DNA from: Alphaproteobacteria bacterium
GTDB lineage: Bacteria; Pseudomonadota; Alphaproteobacteria; Rhizobiales; Devosiaceae
DNA: 12,046 nucleotides
Direction of reading: 5' to 3'
NCBI GenBank assembly: GCA_024279575.1
Contig: JAJRRJ010000168.1
Coordinates: 1-12,046 of the forward strand
A program made the position numbers and the translations under genes. How positions within the stretch are numbered: position 1 is the stretch's first letter; the number at the start of each line of letters is the position of its first letter. Under the pieces are notes generated by a model. It was given only the letters and a program-made list of their open reading frames with translations. It was not told the origin of the DNA and searched no databases. Shown here piece by piece: positions 1 to 6,178 of the stretch.

Positions 1-1175
1 GTCACCTGATGCATCACCGCAAGACCTTCGGCGGTTATGTCTTCAATAACTTTTTTGCGTGCCTCAAAACGATCCAGACCACGATATTCTTCGGGCACCA
101 GATTGATCGGGGTCGCATCCTCTGGTGCATCGCCGCCCTCGGCAATGGCTTTGGCCTGTGTGGCGGCTTCATCATAGGGCAAACCATCGACCCGCATATG
201 GCCCCTGGTGTCCATTAGTGCATAAAGCGGAATGCCGTTGCGTTTGGCCACTTCATAATCATTAAAATCGTGGGCGCCAGTGATTTTCACCGCACCTGAG
301 CCAAAATCAGGGTCAGGATATTCATCCGTTATGATGGGGATCAGACGGCGATGCTCTTTGGGCCCCACAGGAATTTCGCAGAGTTTACCTATAATTGGCG
401 CGTAACGTTCATCATCCGGGTGAACGGCAACGGCCCCGTCCCCCAACATGGTTTCAGGGCGGGTTGTGGCAATGGCGATATAGTCGCGCTCCTCGGTGAG
501 CGTAACATTTCCGTCCTCGTCTTTTTCCACATAAGTATAAGTATGTCCTCCGGCCAACGGGTATTTGAAGTGCCACATATGGCCTTTGACTTCGATGTTT
601 TCAACTTCCAGGTCGGAAATGGCGGTTTCAAAATGGGGGTCCCAGTTAACCAACCGCTTACCGCGATAAATCAGGTCTTTGTTATACATTTCAACAAAAA
701 CTTTTAGTACTGCGTCATGGAAACCGGGATCCATGGTAAAACGCTCCCGGCTCCAATCACACGAAGCCCCAATACGTTTAAGCTGATTAACAATGGTACC
801 GCCAGATTCTTTTTTCCAGCCCCAAACGCGTTTAATAAACGCTTCGCGCCCCATATCCTGACGGGGCGGTTCCTGATTTTCCATCAGTTGACGTTCCACC
901 ACCATCTGGGTGGCAATTCCGGCGTGGTCAGTGCCGGGTTGCCACAGCGTATCGAAGCCACGCATGCGATGCCAGCGCACCAGAATGTCCTGCAATGTAT
1001 TGTTGAGCGCATGGCCGATATGAAGCGAGCCGGTTACGTTTGGGGGGGGGATGACAATGGAAAAGCATTCGGCTCCCTCTTTGGCCCCTGCCCCGGCCTT
1101 GAATGCGCCGGTTTCCATCCACTTTTCATGGACTTTCAGTTCAACATCCTGCGGGATATATTTTTTTTCTAACAT
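1..1175 (-). CDS. valS: Valine--tRNA ligase, N-terminal part (3' end outside window)
   Basis: Class I aminoacyl-tRNA synthetase that charges tRNA-Val with valine in the cytoplasm. The reading frame is open from ATG at 1175 to the window edge, giving about 391 residues of a protein usually near 900. Residues 43-58 read PPPNVTGSLHIGHALN, which contains the HIGH ATP-binding signature at 52-55. TTRPETMLGD from residue 237 belongs to the CP1 editing domain, which hydrolyses mischarged Thr-tRNA-Val. The KMSKS loop and anticodon-binding domain must lie beyond the left edge. The three-proline codons coincide with a run of nine C on the coding strand, but the frame is intact across it. No strong ribosome binding site is visible before the ATG. 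The gene follows popZ by 135 bp, a gene order common in Alphaproteobacteria. Identification is secure. Confidence 0.97.
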   Translation of the reverse strand, partial: MLEKKYIPQDVELKVHEKWMETGAFKAGAGAKEGAECFSIVIPPPNVTGSLHIGHALNNTLQDILVRWHRMRGFDTLWQPGTDHAGIATQMVVERQLMENQEPPRQDMGREAFIKRVWGWKKESGGTIVNQLKRIGASCDWSRERFTMDPGFHDAVLKVFVEMYNKDLIYRGKRLVNWDPHFETAISDLEVENIEVKGHMWHFKYPLAGGHTYTYVEKDEDGNVTLTEERDYIAIATTRPETMLGDGAVAVHPDDERYAPIIGKLCEIPVGPKEHRRLIPIITDEYPDPDFGSGAVKITGAHDFNDYEVAKRNGIPLYALMDTRGHMRVDGLPYDEAATQAKAIAEGGDAPEDATPINLVPEEYRGLDRFEARKKVIEDITAEGLAVMHQV

Positions 1176-1310
1176 AACAGCTTTTGCTCACAACAAAACG
1201 GCCCGTCGGACAGACGCACCGCCAAAAATCAACTATCTAATGTAAAACCAACCTCGCGGCATGAAGTCAACCGCAAATGCACGGTGCCTAAAGCAACAAG
1301 ATTGCATTTT

Positions 1311-2078
1311 TTATGAACCGCGGGATACCCGTTCAATTTCTTTTTCCACCATGCGCTCAACAGTTGCAGGCAGATTTTCGTCCAGCCACTCCTTGAGCAT
1401 CGGGCGCAACATATCGCGCAACATGCCATCCAAAGTCATATCCCCATCACCAATGGAAAGCGCGCCAAGTTTGGAAAATGTGTGACTGACAGCAGCCGCG
1501 GTTGTAGGCTCCAGCAGTTTTTCAGCCATGTGGGTGCTGAGGTTCGGGTCGGGCATAGCTGTTGGTTCTTCTTCAACTTCAGGAGTTTCGTCCGCCTCAT
1601 CAAAGGCAATGTCGTCGGCAATTACCATTTCAATTGCAGTTTCTTCTGTCGCATCTTTTGCTGCCAATGGTTCCAGGGAAGGGGTTTCCTCGGTCACCAT
1701 AGCAAGTGCACTTTCGTCTTCAGTCACATCTGCCACTTCATTAAGTGCAGCAGGCTCCTCAATTATCTGAGCGGGGGAAAGTTCCAACGGCTCTTCTGTC
1801 ATCATTTCTTCAGCAGCAGGCGCTTCAATAACAGCCTCCTCAATTGCGGGCGCAGCCATTTCAGGCTCCGGGGCAGGTTCTGCTAAGGGGGGGGCAGCCG
1901 GGGTGGCTTCCATCATCGCCACATCTGCAGCAACTTCCAACGCATCGGGTTCAGACGATGCCGCCTGAAGGGTGCCTGTAGAATCCGCTTCTGCAGGAAC
2001 ATCCTCGTCGGCGATTATCTGACGGATGGAAGACAATATTTCGTCCATCGATGGCTCTTTGCTGGCCGGTTTATTCAT
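1311..2078 (-). CDS. popZ: PopZ-like polar organising protein (DUF2497 family)
   Basis: A 255-residue protein with the three-part PopZ layout. A short conserved N-terminal helix (SMDEILSSIRQIIADED, residues 10-26) is the partner-binding region in known PopZ proteins. A long linker of about 150 residues rich in Glu, Ala and Pro has almost no basic residues and is probably disordered. A helical C-terminal domain (about 180-255, with LRPMLKEWLDENLP at 221-234) drives oligomerisation in the family. In Caulobacter, PopZ forms a polar microdomain that anchors the ParB-parS centromere and recruits cell-cycle regulators; the same role here is inferred from homology. AAGAGG lies about six bases before the ATG. 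The position directly upstream of valS supports the call. The linker is clearly longer and more acidic than the minimum the family needs. Family call is strong; the exact partners are unknown. Confidence 0.9.
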   Translation of the reverse strand: MNKPASKEPSMDEILSSIRQIIADEDVPAEADSTGTLQAASSEPDALEVAADVAMMEATPAAPPLAEPAPEPEMAAPAIEEAVIEAPAAEEMMTEEPLELSPAQIIEEPAALNEVADVTEDESALAMVTEETPSLEPLAAKDATEETAIEMVIADDIAFDEADETPEVEEEPTAMPDPNLSTHMAEKLLEPTTAAAVSHTFSKLGALSIGDGDMTLDGMLRDMLRPMLKEWLDENLPATVERMVEKEIERVSRGS

Positions 2079-2207
2079 AGGATGCCTCTTTTATTGCCCC
2101 AAAACTCAATACTTAGTGAATGCAACTCGTTCGCCAAACATACTGCAAAGTCGGTGCTGAACCACCTGCAATGTAGCTCTATACACATAAAAAGTGATTC
2201 GTTTGAA

Positions 2208-2222
2208 GCAAGCATAGCTTGC
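2208..2222. repeat. Short perfect inverted repeat, GCAAGC-ATA-GCTTGC
   Basis: Six-base perfect arms around a three-base centre, about 130 bp upstream of popZ and 100 bp past the end of tolC. No T-run follows on either strand, so it does not look like an intrinsic terminator. It could be a regulator site or chance. Confidence 0.35.
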
Positions 2223-2252
2223 GTTTGCCAAATGCAAAATGCCAAGCACCCC

Positions 2253-2312
2253 CTATCCACGCCTAAATTGTAAAACAAGTGTGCGTACAATCCGCTATAT
2301 ATCAGTGGATAG
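2253..2312. repeat. Nested inverted repeats between tolC and popZ
   Basis: The outer arms CTATCCAC (2253-2260) and GTGGATAG (2305-2312) are perfect reverse complements. Inside them ATTGTA (2267-2272) and TACAAT (2286-2291) form a second perfect pair around 13 bases. The element starts eight bases after the tolC stop codon, so the tolC transcript could fold here as an interrupted hairpin. The bases after it on the minus strand are G-rich and not a U-run, so it is not a classic intrinsic terminator. It may protect the tolC mRNA 3' end or be a protein-binding dyad upstream of popZ. Confidence 0.45.
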
Positions 2313-2320
2313 ATAGGTTC

Positions 2321-3700
2321 CTAGTTGCCGGGTACACTGCGCAATTCAGCCCAAATGTCCTCAACGCTCTGCACATATCCCTGCCCGGTTCTGATCTGCA
2401 CTGGAAGATTAAGGTCCGAAGCTGACAAACGCCCCACCGATGAAAGCAGAGAAAAGGAGGCGATCAGTTTGGAGGACTGCGCACTAATCAAAATTTCCTG
2501 AGAAGACGTCAGGTCCGAACGGGCATTCAAAACATCCAAAATCGTACGTTGGCCGACTTTTTGCTCTTCAATCACACCGTTGAGTACCAATTGCGATGAA
2601 CTGGCAGCGGATTGAGCGGACTGGATTTGCGCATTGGCGTTTTGCACACCGGTCCAGGCTGAAATCACCGATTCGCGCACCTGATTGCGGGTTGCAAGCG
2701 CATCCAATTCAGATTTAATCTGGTTCAGGTTGGCCTGGCGCACGGTGGCACCCATCGCGCCACCTGCGTATATCGGAATAGACAGCGTCAGGCGAACAGA
2801 CCCGGACATGCCCTGAACTCCTCCGCCAAAGCAATTGATGGCGCAAATTGAGCCAATCAGATCAAGGGTTGGCCCAAAAGCAGCAGCAGCAGCATCTGAA
2901 GCTGATTGCGCGGCCCTGATTTGTGCAAAAGCAGTCAGAATGGCAGGGTGCTGAACATCAGCAAGATTTAGAGCAGCGTCGAGTGAATTTGGAATGGAAT
3001 TGCCAAAATTATAGCTCATGCCAAGATTTTGAGGCGCGTGTCCAATCCAGCGCTGATAGCCGGCCTGAGAAACCTGCAAACTGGTAATGGCGTTTTTATA
3101 GGAAGCAACACTGGAGGCAAGCCGGGCTTCGGCCTGGGAAACGTCAATGCGTGTACCCTCACCGATGTTTAACCTGTCCTTGGCTGCCTGGGACTGCGCC
3201 CGGAAAAACGCAACATTTTCTGCCCGTAACTGCACCAGTTTTGTGTCGCGCATAACATTAAAATAGGCCGACGCAGCTGACAAAAGAACGTTTTGTTCCG
3301 CGTTACGCAAGGCCTGCGTCGCAACGACTGAAAAAGCCCGCGCCTGCTCAATCTGAGCATCCGTTTTAAGATTATCAAACAACGTTTGGCGATAGCTCAA
3401 CCCAAGGGTTGCAGAATCAGAATTGGTGAAAGCCCCACCGGTTACAGACCATGTGTGGGCGTATTCAACAGAACCGGCAATGGTGGGTAACTTCCCCGAA
3501 CGCCGAATTGCAATATCTTCGGCTGAAGCTTTTACACTAATCAGCGCCGAGGCGATATTGGGGTTGGTGGCGTAAGCACTTGCAAGCGCCTCCTGCAATG
3601 TCTCCGCGTTTGCCACGCCGGAAGAAAAACCAAAAGCGATGGCGGTCACGCCAACCAGCAAAGCCCTTTGGCTAGCGAATAACAAATCATTTAATTTCAT
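2321..3700 (-). CDS. tolC: TolC-family outer membrane efflux/secretion protein
   Basis: A 459-residue outer-membrane channel protein of the TolC (OEP) family. Such trimers form a beta-barrel in the outer membrane with a helical periplasmic tunnel, and serve type I secretion and RND or MFS efflux pumps. Residues 1-32 are a signal peptide: Lys near the start, a hydrophobic stretch LLVGVTAIAFGF, then ANA before Glu33 as the likely cleavage site. Two OEP repeats follow; the helical parts are rich in Ala, Gln and Ser (for example QAALLVLNGVIEEQKVG-like heptads near 385-405), ending in VGRLSASDLNLPV near the C-terminus. An ATG 60 bases upstream (3760) is in frame, but the start at 3700 is preferred because GGAGG (3708-3712) sits seven bases before it and because it puts the signal peptide at the N-terminus. 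The inner-membrane pump partner is not in the window, so the substrate is unknown. Confidence 0.92.
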   Translation of the reverse strand: MKLNDLLFASQRALLVGVTAIAFGFSSGVANAETLQEALASAYATNPNIASALISVKASAEDIAIRRSGKLPTIAGSVEYAHTWSVTGGAFTNSDSATLGLSYRQTLFDNLKTDAQIEQARAFSVVATQALRNAEQNVLLSAASAYFNVMRDTKLVQLRAENVAFFRAQSQAAKDRLNIGEGTRIDVSQAEARLASSVASYKNAITSLQVSQAGYQRWIGHAPQNLGMSYNFGNSIPNSLDAALNLADVQHPAILTAFAQIRAAQSASDAAAAAFGPTLDLIGSICAINCFGGGVQGMSGSVRLTLSIPIYAGGAMGATVRQANLNQIKSELDALATRNQVRESVISAWTGVQNANAQIQSAQSAASSSQLVLNGVIEEQKVGQRTILDVLNARSDLTSSQEILISAQSSKLIASFSLLSSVGRLSASDLNLPVQIRTGQGYVQSVEDIWAELRSVPGN

Positions 3701-3707
3701 AACGGCG

Positions 3708-3712
3708 CCTCC
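3708..3712 (-). promoter_or_regulatory. Shine-Dalgarno site that sets the tolC start
   Basis: On the minus strand this reads GGAGG, seven bases before the ATG at 3700. It favours this start over the upstream in-frame ATG at 3760, which would also bury the signal peptide 20 residues from the N-terminus. Confidence 0.75.
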
Positions 3713-3774
3713 ACAATCCAAATGGGTGCCTTGCAACGCCAGCACAAGCCCCCAACGCAAAATTACCTAAATCG

Positions 3775-3780
3775 ATATTA
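3775..3780 (-). promoter_or_regulatory. Possible tolC -10 element
   Basis: The minus strand reads TAATAT, five of six bases agreeing with TATAAT, about 75 bases before the tolC ATG. No good -35 hexamer lies at the usual spacing, so this is tentative; an activated promoter would not need one. Confidence 0.25.
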
Positions 3781-3867
3781 TCCTGTGTTAATAGTGCAAT
3801 TTCACACCGGCATATATGGTTACATGAGCATTACAAACCAGCCACTCACCAACAACTCAATCAGACA

Positions 3868-3883
3868 TTAACCCATAGTTAAC
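3868..3883 (+). promoter_or_regulatory. CtrA-type binding motif (TTAA-N7-TTAAC)
   Basis: The sequence TTAACCCATAGTTAAC matches the full consensus TTAA-N7-TTAAC of CtrA, the cell-cycle response regulator of Alphaproteobacteria. It lies in the phzF-tolC gap, 168 bp before the tolC start codon and about 85 bp upstream of the possible tolC -10. It is the only full match I found in the non-coding parts of the window. Binding is inferred from the motif only. Confidence 0.55.
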
Positions 3884-4000
3884 CCAGCGCGAGCACAGAT
3901 GGAAAGTAAAAAAATCTAAATATGTGGAAAGGTTGAAAAAAAGGGGAGATATGCGCTGATTCATACAAATCGCTTTTTATCAGAATTTGAAGCGGGCTGT

Positions 4001-4837
4001 TCAGATCAAACGCGCAGCACCGGAAATCCTGATGGAGCTTTGCGCTTCGCTCTTCAATTCAGCTTTAATTAACGAACGCTCACCCATATCTTCACCTTGA
4101 ATAATGTCAATTTCTCCCCCATGGGGCCAATTGATTTTGCGCAGATGTCCGGCAAGAGCTGCCGCCGCGGCGCCTGTGGCCGGATCCTCAAATACGCCAC
4201 CTGACGCAAAGGGGTTTCGAACATTAAACAACTGCTCACTTTGTGCAAAAACCAGTGACACTGTCACCAACTCATTTTTACGCATGAAATTTCGGCCCGC
4301 ATTCAGGTCATAATTCATGGCGGCAAGCTTTTTGCGCGAGTTGAGCATTAGCAACAAATGCGTTGCCCCGGCCCGAATAATGGCTGGTTGCACGCGGGAT
4401 GACAAATCATCTCGTTGATAACCAAAAAGAAGCAAAGCGGCATCCACAACGTTCTTTTCAGCCGGTTGACTGGATGTAGCGGGGGACTGAAGCGCCGCGA
4501 ACAGCTTTCCGTTCTTCTTGCTCCCTTGCACACTAATCGTAGTGTCTTGCAGGTTGAGCACAAAATTCCCATCGCCAAATTTTTGCGCAAGCGCTGCCCC
4601 CAGCGCAATGGTTGCATGACCGCAAAAAGGCACCTCGCTCTCAGGGGAAAAATAGCGCACACGCCAATTGCTTCCCTCCTGAGCCGCAAAAACGGTTTCA
4701 GAATACCCTACATCAGCTGCGATGCTTCGCATTTCCTCCCTTGTCGGCAACTGGTTTTCAATCACCACACCAGCTGGATTCCCGCCAACATCACCATCGG
4801 AAAACGCAGCGATTTTAAGGACCTGCAAATTCAGCAC
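4001..4837 (-). CDS. PhzF-family isomerase-like protein
   Basis: A 278-residue member of the PhzF / diaminopimelate-epimerase-fold family. In phenazine makers PhzF isomerises trans-2,3-dihydro-3-hydroxyanthranilate, but most members, including this one, have no known substrate. Visible family motifs are GGNPAGVV (18-25), SETVF with the likely acid/base Glu47, PFCGHATIALG (70-80, His74) and FEDPATGAAAAALAGHL (216-232, Asp218). No other phenazine genes are nearby, so phenazine synthesis is unlikely. The start is uncertain: GTG at 4837 has AAAAAGGG almost touching it, while an in-frame TTG at 4828 has AAGGGG at a better spacing of about eight bases and gives the short N-terminus typical of the family. 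It lies 42 bp after pcm and is probably cotranscribed with it. Family assignment is firm; function is open. Confidence 0.88.
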   Translation of the reverse strand: MLNLQVLKIAAFSDGDVGGNPAGVVIENQLPTREEMRSIAADVGYSETVFAAQEGSNWRVRYFSPESEVPFCGHATIALGAALAQKFGDGNFVLNLQDTTISVQGSKKNGKLFAALQSPATSSQPAEKNVVDAALLLFGYQRDDLSSRVQPAIIRAGATHLLLMLNSRKKLAAMNYDLNAGRNFMRKNELVTVSLVFAQSEQLFNVRNPFASGGVFEDPATGAAAAALAGHLRKINWPHGGEIDIIQGEDMGERSLIKAELKSEAQSSIRISGAARLI

Positions 4838-4879
4838 CCCTTTTTGGATGCCATATCCAAGTCCCCATCAGGCAAACCA

Positions 4880-5539
4880 TTAAAACGAAAAGCCGGGTTT
4901 GACAGCAAATTCTGAAAGCAAAGGCAGGCTGGCGTTGAATGAAGGAAAAGCGGTCACACCGGATTTGCTTTTAACATGAAGAACAGCAGTGGCGCTATTC
5001 CCCGTGCCAACAACAGCGGCTAACCGCCCCCCAACGCGCAACTGATCGAACAGGGCTTCAGGAATTACCTCAACCGCACCTTCGATTATTATAACGTCAA
5101 ACGGAGCTTCAGATGGCAGCCCCTTGTTCAGGTTGCCTTGAACCACGGCGGCGTTTGAAATATCCATTTCTGCCAAAATTGCGTTGGCCTGCTCCACAAG
5201 CCCAGCGTCAGATTCGATTGCGACGACAGAATTTGCCAATTGTGCCAAGATTGCTGTGGAATATCCGGTACCACACGCAACATCCAACACGATATCCCCG
5301 GCTTCAACTTCTGCCAATTCAATCAGTTTGGCCGTTGATGAGGGGGTGGGCATGCGCCGACTGTTGTTGCTTTGCAGAACATGTTCTTTGTCTATATAGG
5401 CAAACTCAGCTTGTTTTTGCGTCAAAAACTCCTCCCGGCGTATGGCCGAGATTGCATCGAGTACCCGTAAATCAAAAACGCCGGATGGACGAATTTGACC
5501 TTCGATCATTTCTGTACGTGCATGGGCGAAGTCGATCAT
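4880..5539 (-). CDS. pcm: Protein-L-isoaspartate O-methyltransferase family protein
   Basis: A 219-residue SAM-dependent methyltransferase of the PCMT family, whose classical members methylate L-isoaspartyl residues to start repair of damaged proteins. The N-terminal part has ARTEMIEGQIRPSGV (7-21), typical of the alphaproteobacterial branch. The SAM-binding motif I is VLDVACGTGYSTAILA (84-99), followed by the acidic residue of post-motif I in VVAIES (Glu109) and by FDVIIIEGA and LRVGGRLAAVVG strands. Compared with classical Pcm, the substrate-side region around MPTPSSTAKL (63-72) differs, so true isoaspartyl activity is not certain. The chosen ATG at 5539 has AAGGA seven bases upstream; an in-frame ATG 48 bases earlier adds residues that do not resemble the family. 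The position upstream of tolC, popZ and valS is familiar in the class. Confidence 0.87.
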   Translation of the reverse strand: MIDFAHARTEMIEGQIRPSGVFDLRVLDAISAIRREEFLTQKQAEFAYIDKEHVLQSNNSRRMPTPSSTAKLIELAEVEAGDIVLDVACGTGYSTAILAQLANSVVAIESDAGLVEQANAILAEMDISNAAVVQGNLNKGLPSEAPFDVIIIEGAVEVIPEALFDQLRVGGRLAAVVGTGNSATAVLHVKSKSGVTAFPSFNASLPLLSEFAVKPGFSF

Positions 5540-5546
5540 ATCACAG

Positions 5547-5551
5547 TCCTT
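5547..5551 (-). promoter_or_regulatory. Shine-Dalgarno site that sets the pcm start
   Basis: The minus strand reads AAGGA, seven bases before the ATG at 5539. It supports this start over the in-frame ATG at 5587. Confidence 0.65.
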
Positions 5552-5754
5552 TGTCAGGTGGCATGTTTCACTATCCCCTGCATACATAAGCTCGTTAGCC
5601 GGTTCAACCGTAATGTGGCTGACATAGCGTCTGAAAGTGCTGTTGCAGGAAAAGAACGGGCTATATTTTTAATGGGGGATAAAGATTCACCAACCGATAA
5701 CCAAATTCGCATATCAGGGAAGTTGCATAAATCAGGTCTTATGCATTAAGGCTC

Positions 5755-5783
5755 TTGCGCATGGTATTTACCTGCACTAGACA
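5755..5783 (+). promoter_or_regulatory. Possible promoter of tRNA-Cys
   Basis: TTGCGC (5755-5760) and TAGACA (5778-5783) are 17 bases apart, and the tRNA starts 13 bases after the second hexamer. Matches to the sigma-70 consensus are partial (the second has only three), so this is weak. Confidence 0.25.
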
Positions 5784-5796
5784 AACCAAATTAAGA

Positions 5797-5870
5797 GGCC
5801 ACGTGGCGGAGTGGTTACGCAGCGGATTGCAAATCCGTGTACCCCAGTTCGATTCTGGGCGTGGCCTCCA
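5797..5870 (+). tRNA. tRNA-Cys (anticodon GCA)
   Basis: A complete cloverleaf can be drawn. The acceptor stem GGCCACG pairs with CGTGGCC, followed by discriminator T and an encoded CCA (5868-5870). The anticodon loop is TTGCAAA with GCA at 5829-5831, reading UGC/UGU cysteine codons. The T arm is CCCAG-TTCGATT-CTGGG. Six T (5872-5877) follow at once and may serve as the termination tract. Confidence 0.95.
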
Positions 5871-5949
5871 GTTTTTTATCTTCAAATGGCGTGCATACAA
5901 GCTGCCCGAGCAGTTTTTATACTTTCATGCTTTTTTGCATTTATTAGAC

Positions 5950-5978
5950 TTGGCAAAGCGTTATAAAACCGCTACACG
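5950..5978 (+). promoter_or_regulatory. Possible promoter of tRNA-Asn
   Basis: TTGGCA (5950-5955, five of six to TTGACA) is followed after 17 bases by TACACG (5973-5978), a weak -10. The tRNA begins 36 bases further on. The 143-bp gap and T-run after tRNA-Cys suggest that tRNA-Asn may be transcribed separately. Confidence 0.28.
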
Positions 5979-6013
5979 ATGCCGACCTTAAAAAGGGTAT
6001 CTGATACAGGTAT

Positions 6014-6089
<76 letters not shown>

Positions 6090-6146
6090 ACTTTCACATT
6101 TGTTATAAGTTCTTGCGTCACAAATTTTCTGGATCGCGCCAATGGC

Positions 6147-6178
6147 GTTGCTCACTCCGGGAGGTTGCTCACTCCGGG
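6147..6178. repeat. Tandem 17-bp direct duplication across the sugar dehydrogenase stop codon
   Basis: GTTGCTCACTCCGGG occurs at 6147-6161 and again at 6164-6178, a 17-base period with 15 identical bases. The second copy holds the stop codon of the sugar dehydrogenase (TGA on the minus strand, 6169-6171); the first lies just past it. It looks like a recent slippage-type duplication. Confidence 0.7.

Larger units (their letters stand above)
3701..4000. other. 300-bp non-coding gap between phzF and tolC
   Basis: No convincing gene is present. The stretch is AT-rich and holds the CtrA-like motif (3868-3883), a possible tolC promoter near 3775-3780 and an A-run on the plus strand around 3937-3943. 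Because it is so much longer than the 42-bp gap between pcm and phzF, tolC probably has its own promoter here. Confidence 0.6.

Noticed and set aside
351..707. Plus-strand open frame of about 118 codons inside valS
   Set aside because: It is antisense to a clearly conserved synthetase frame and resembles no family I know; a shadow of the real gene.
1042..1050. Run of nine G inside valS, possible frameshift or phase-variable tract
   Set aside because: The frame is intact on both sides and the run encodes the conserved Pro-Pro-Pro before Asn of the HIGH region. Similar G runs at 1887-1894 and 9793-9801 are also in frame.
2226..2245. Direct repeat TGCCAA with 14-base period, read on the minus strand as TTGGCA and considered as a sigma-54 or -35 element
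   Set aside because: The GG-N10-GC spacing of sigma-54 promoters is not met, and no -10 lies at 16-18 bases from either copy.
3955..4000. Terminator after the PhzF-like gene
   Set aside because: A T-run exists on the minus strand, but no stable stem lies directly before it.
4001..4837. Phenazine biosynthesis locus
   Set aside because: Only the PhzF-like gene is present; no other phz homologue occurs in the window.
6137..6147. Small hairpin CGCC-AAT-GGCG between tRNA-Asn and the sugar dehydrogenase, as a terminator
   Set aside because: Only four base pairs and no T-run on either strand.
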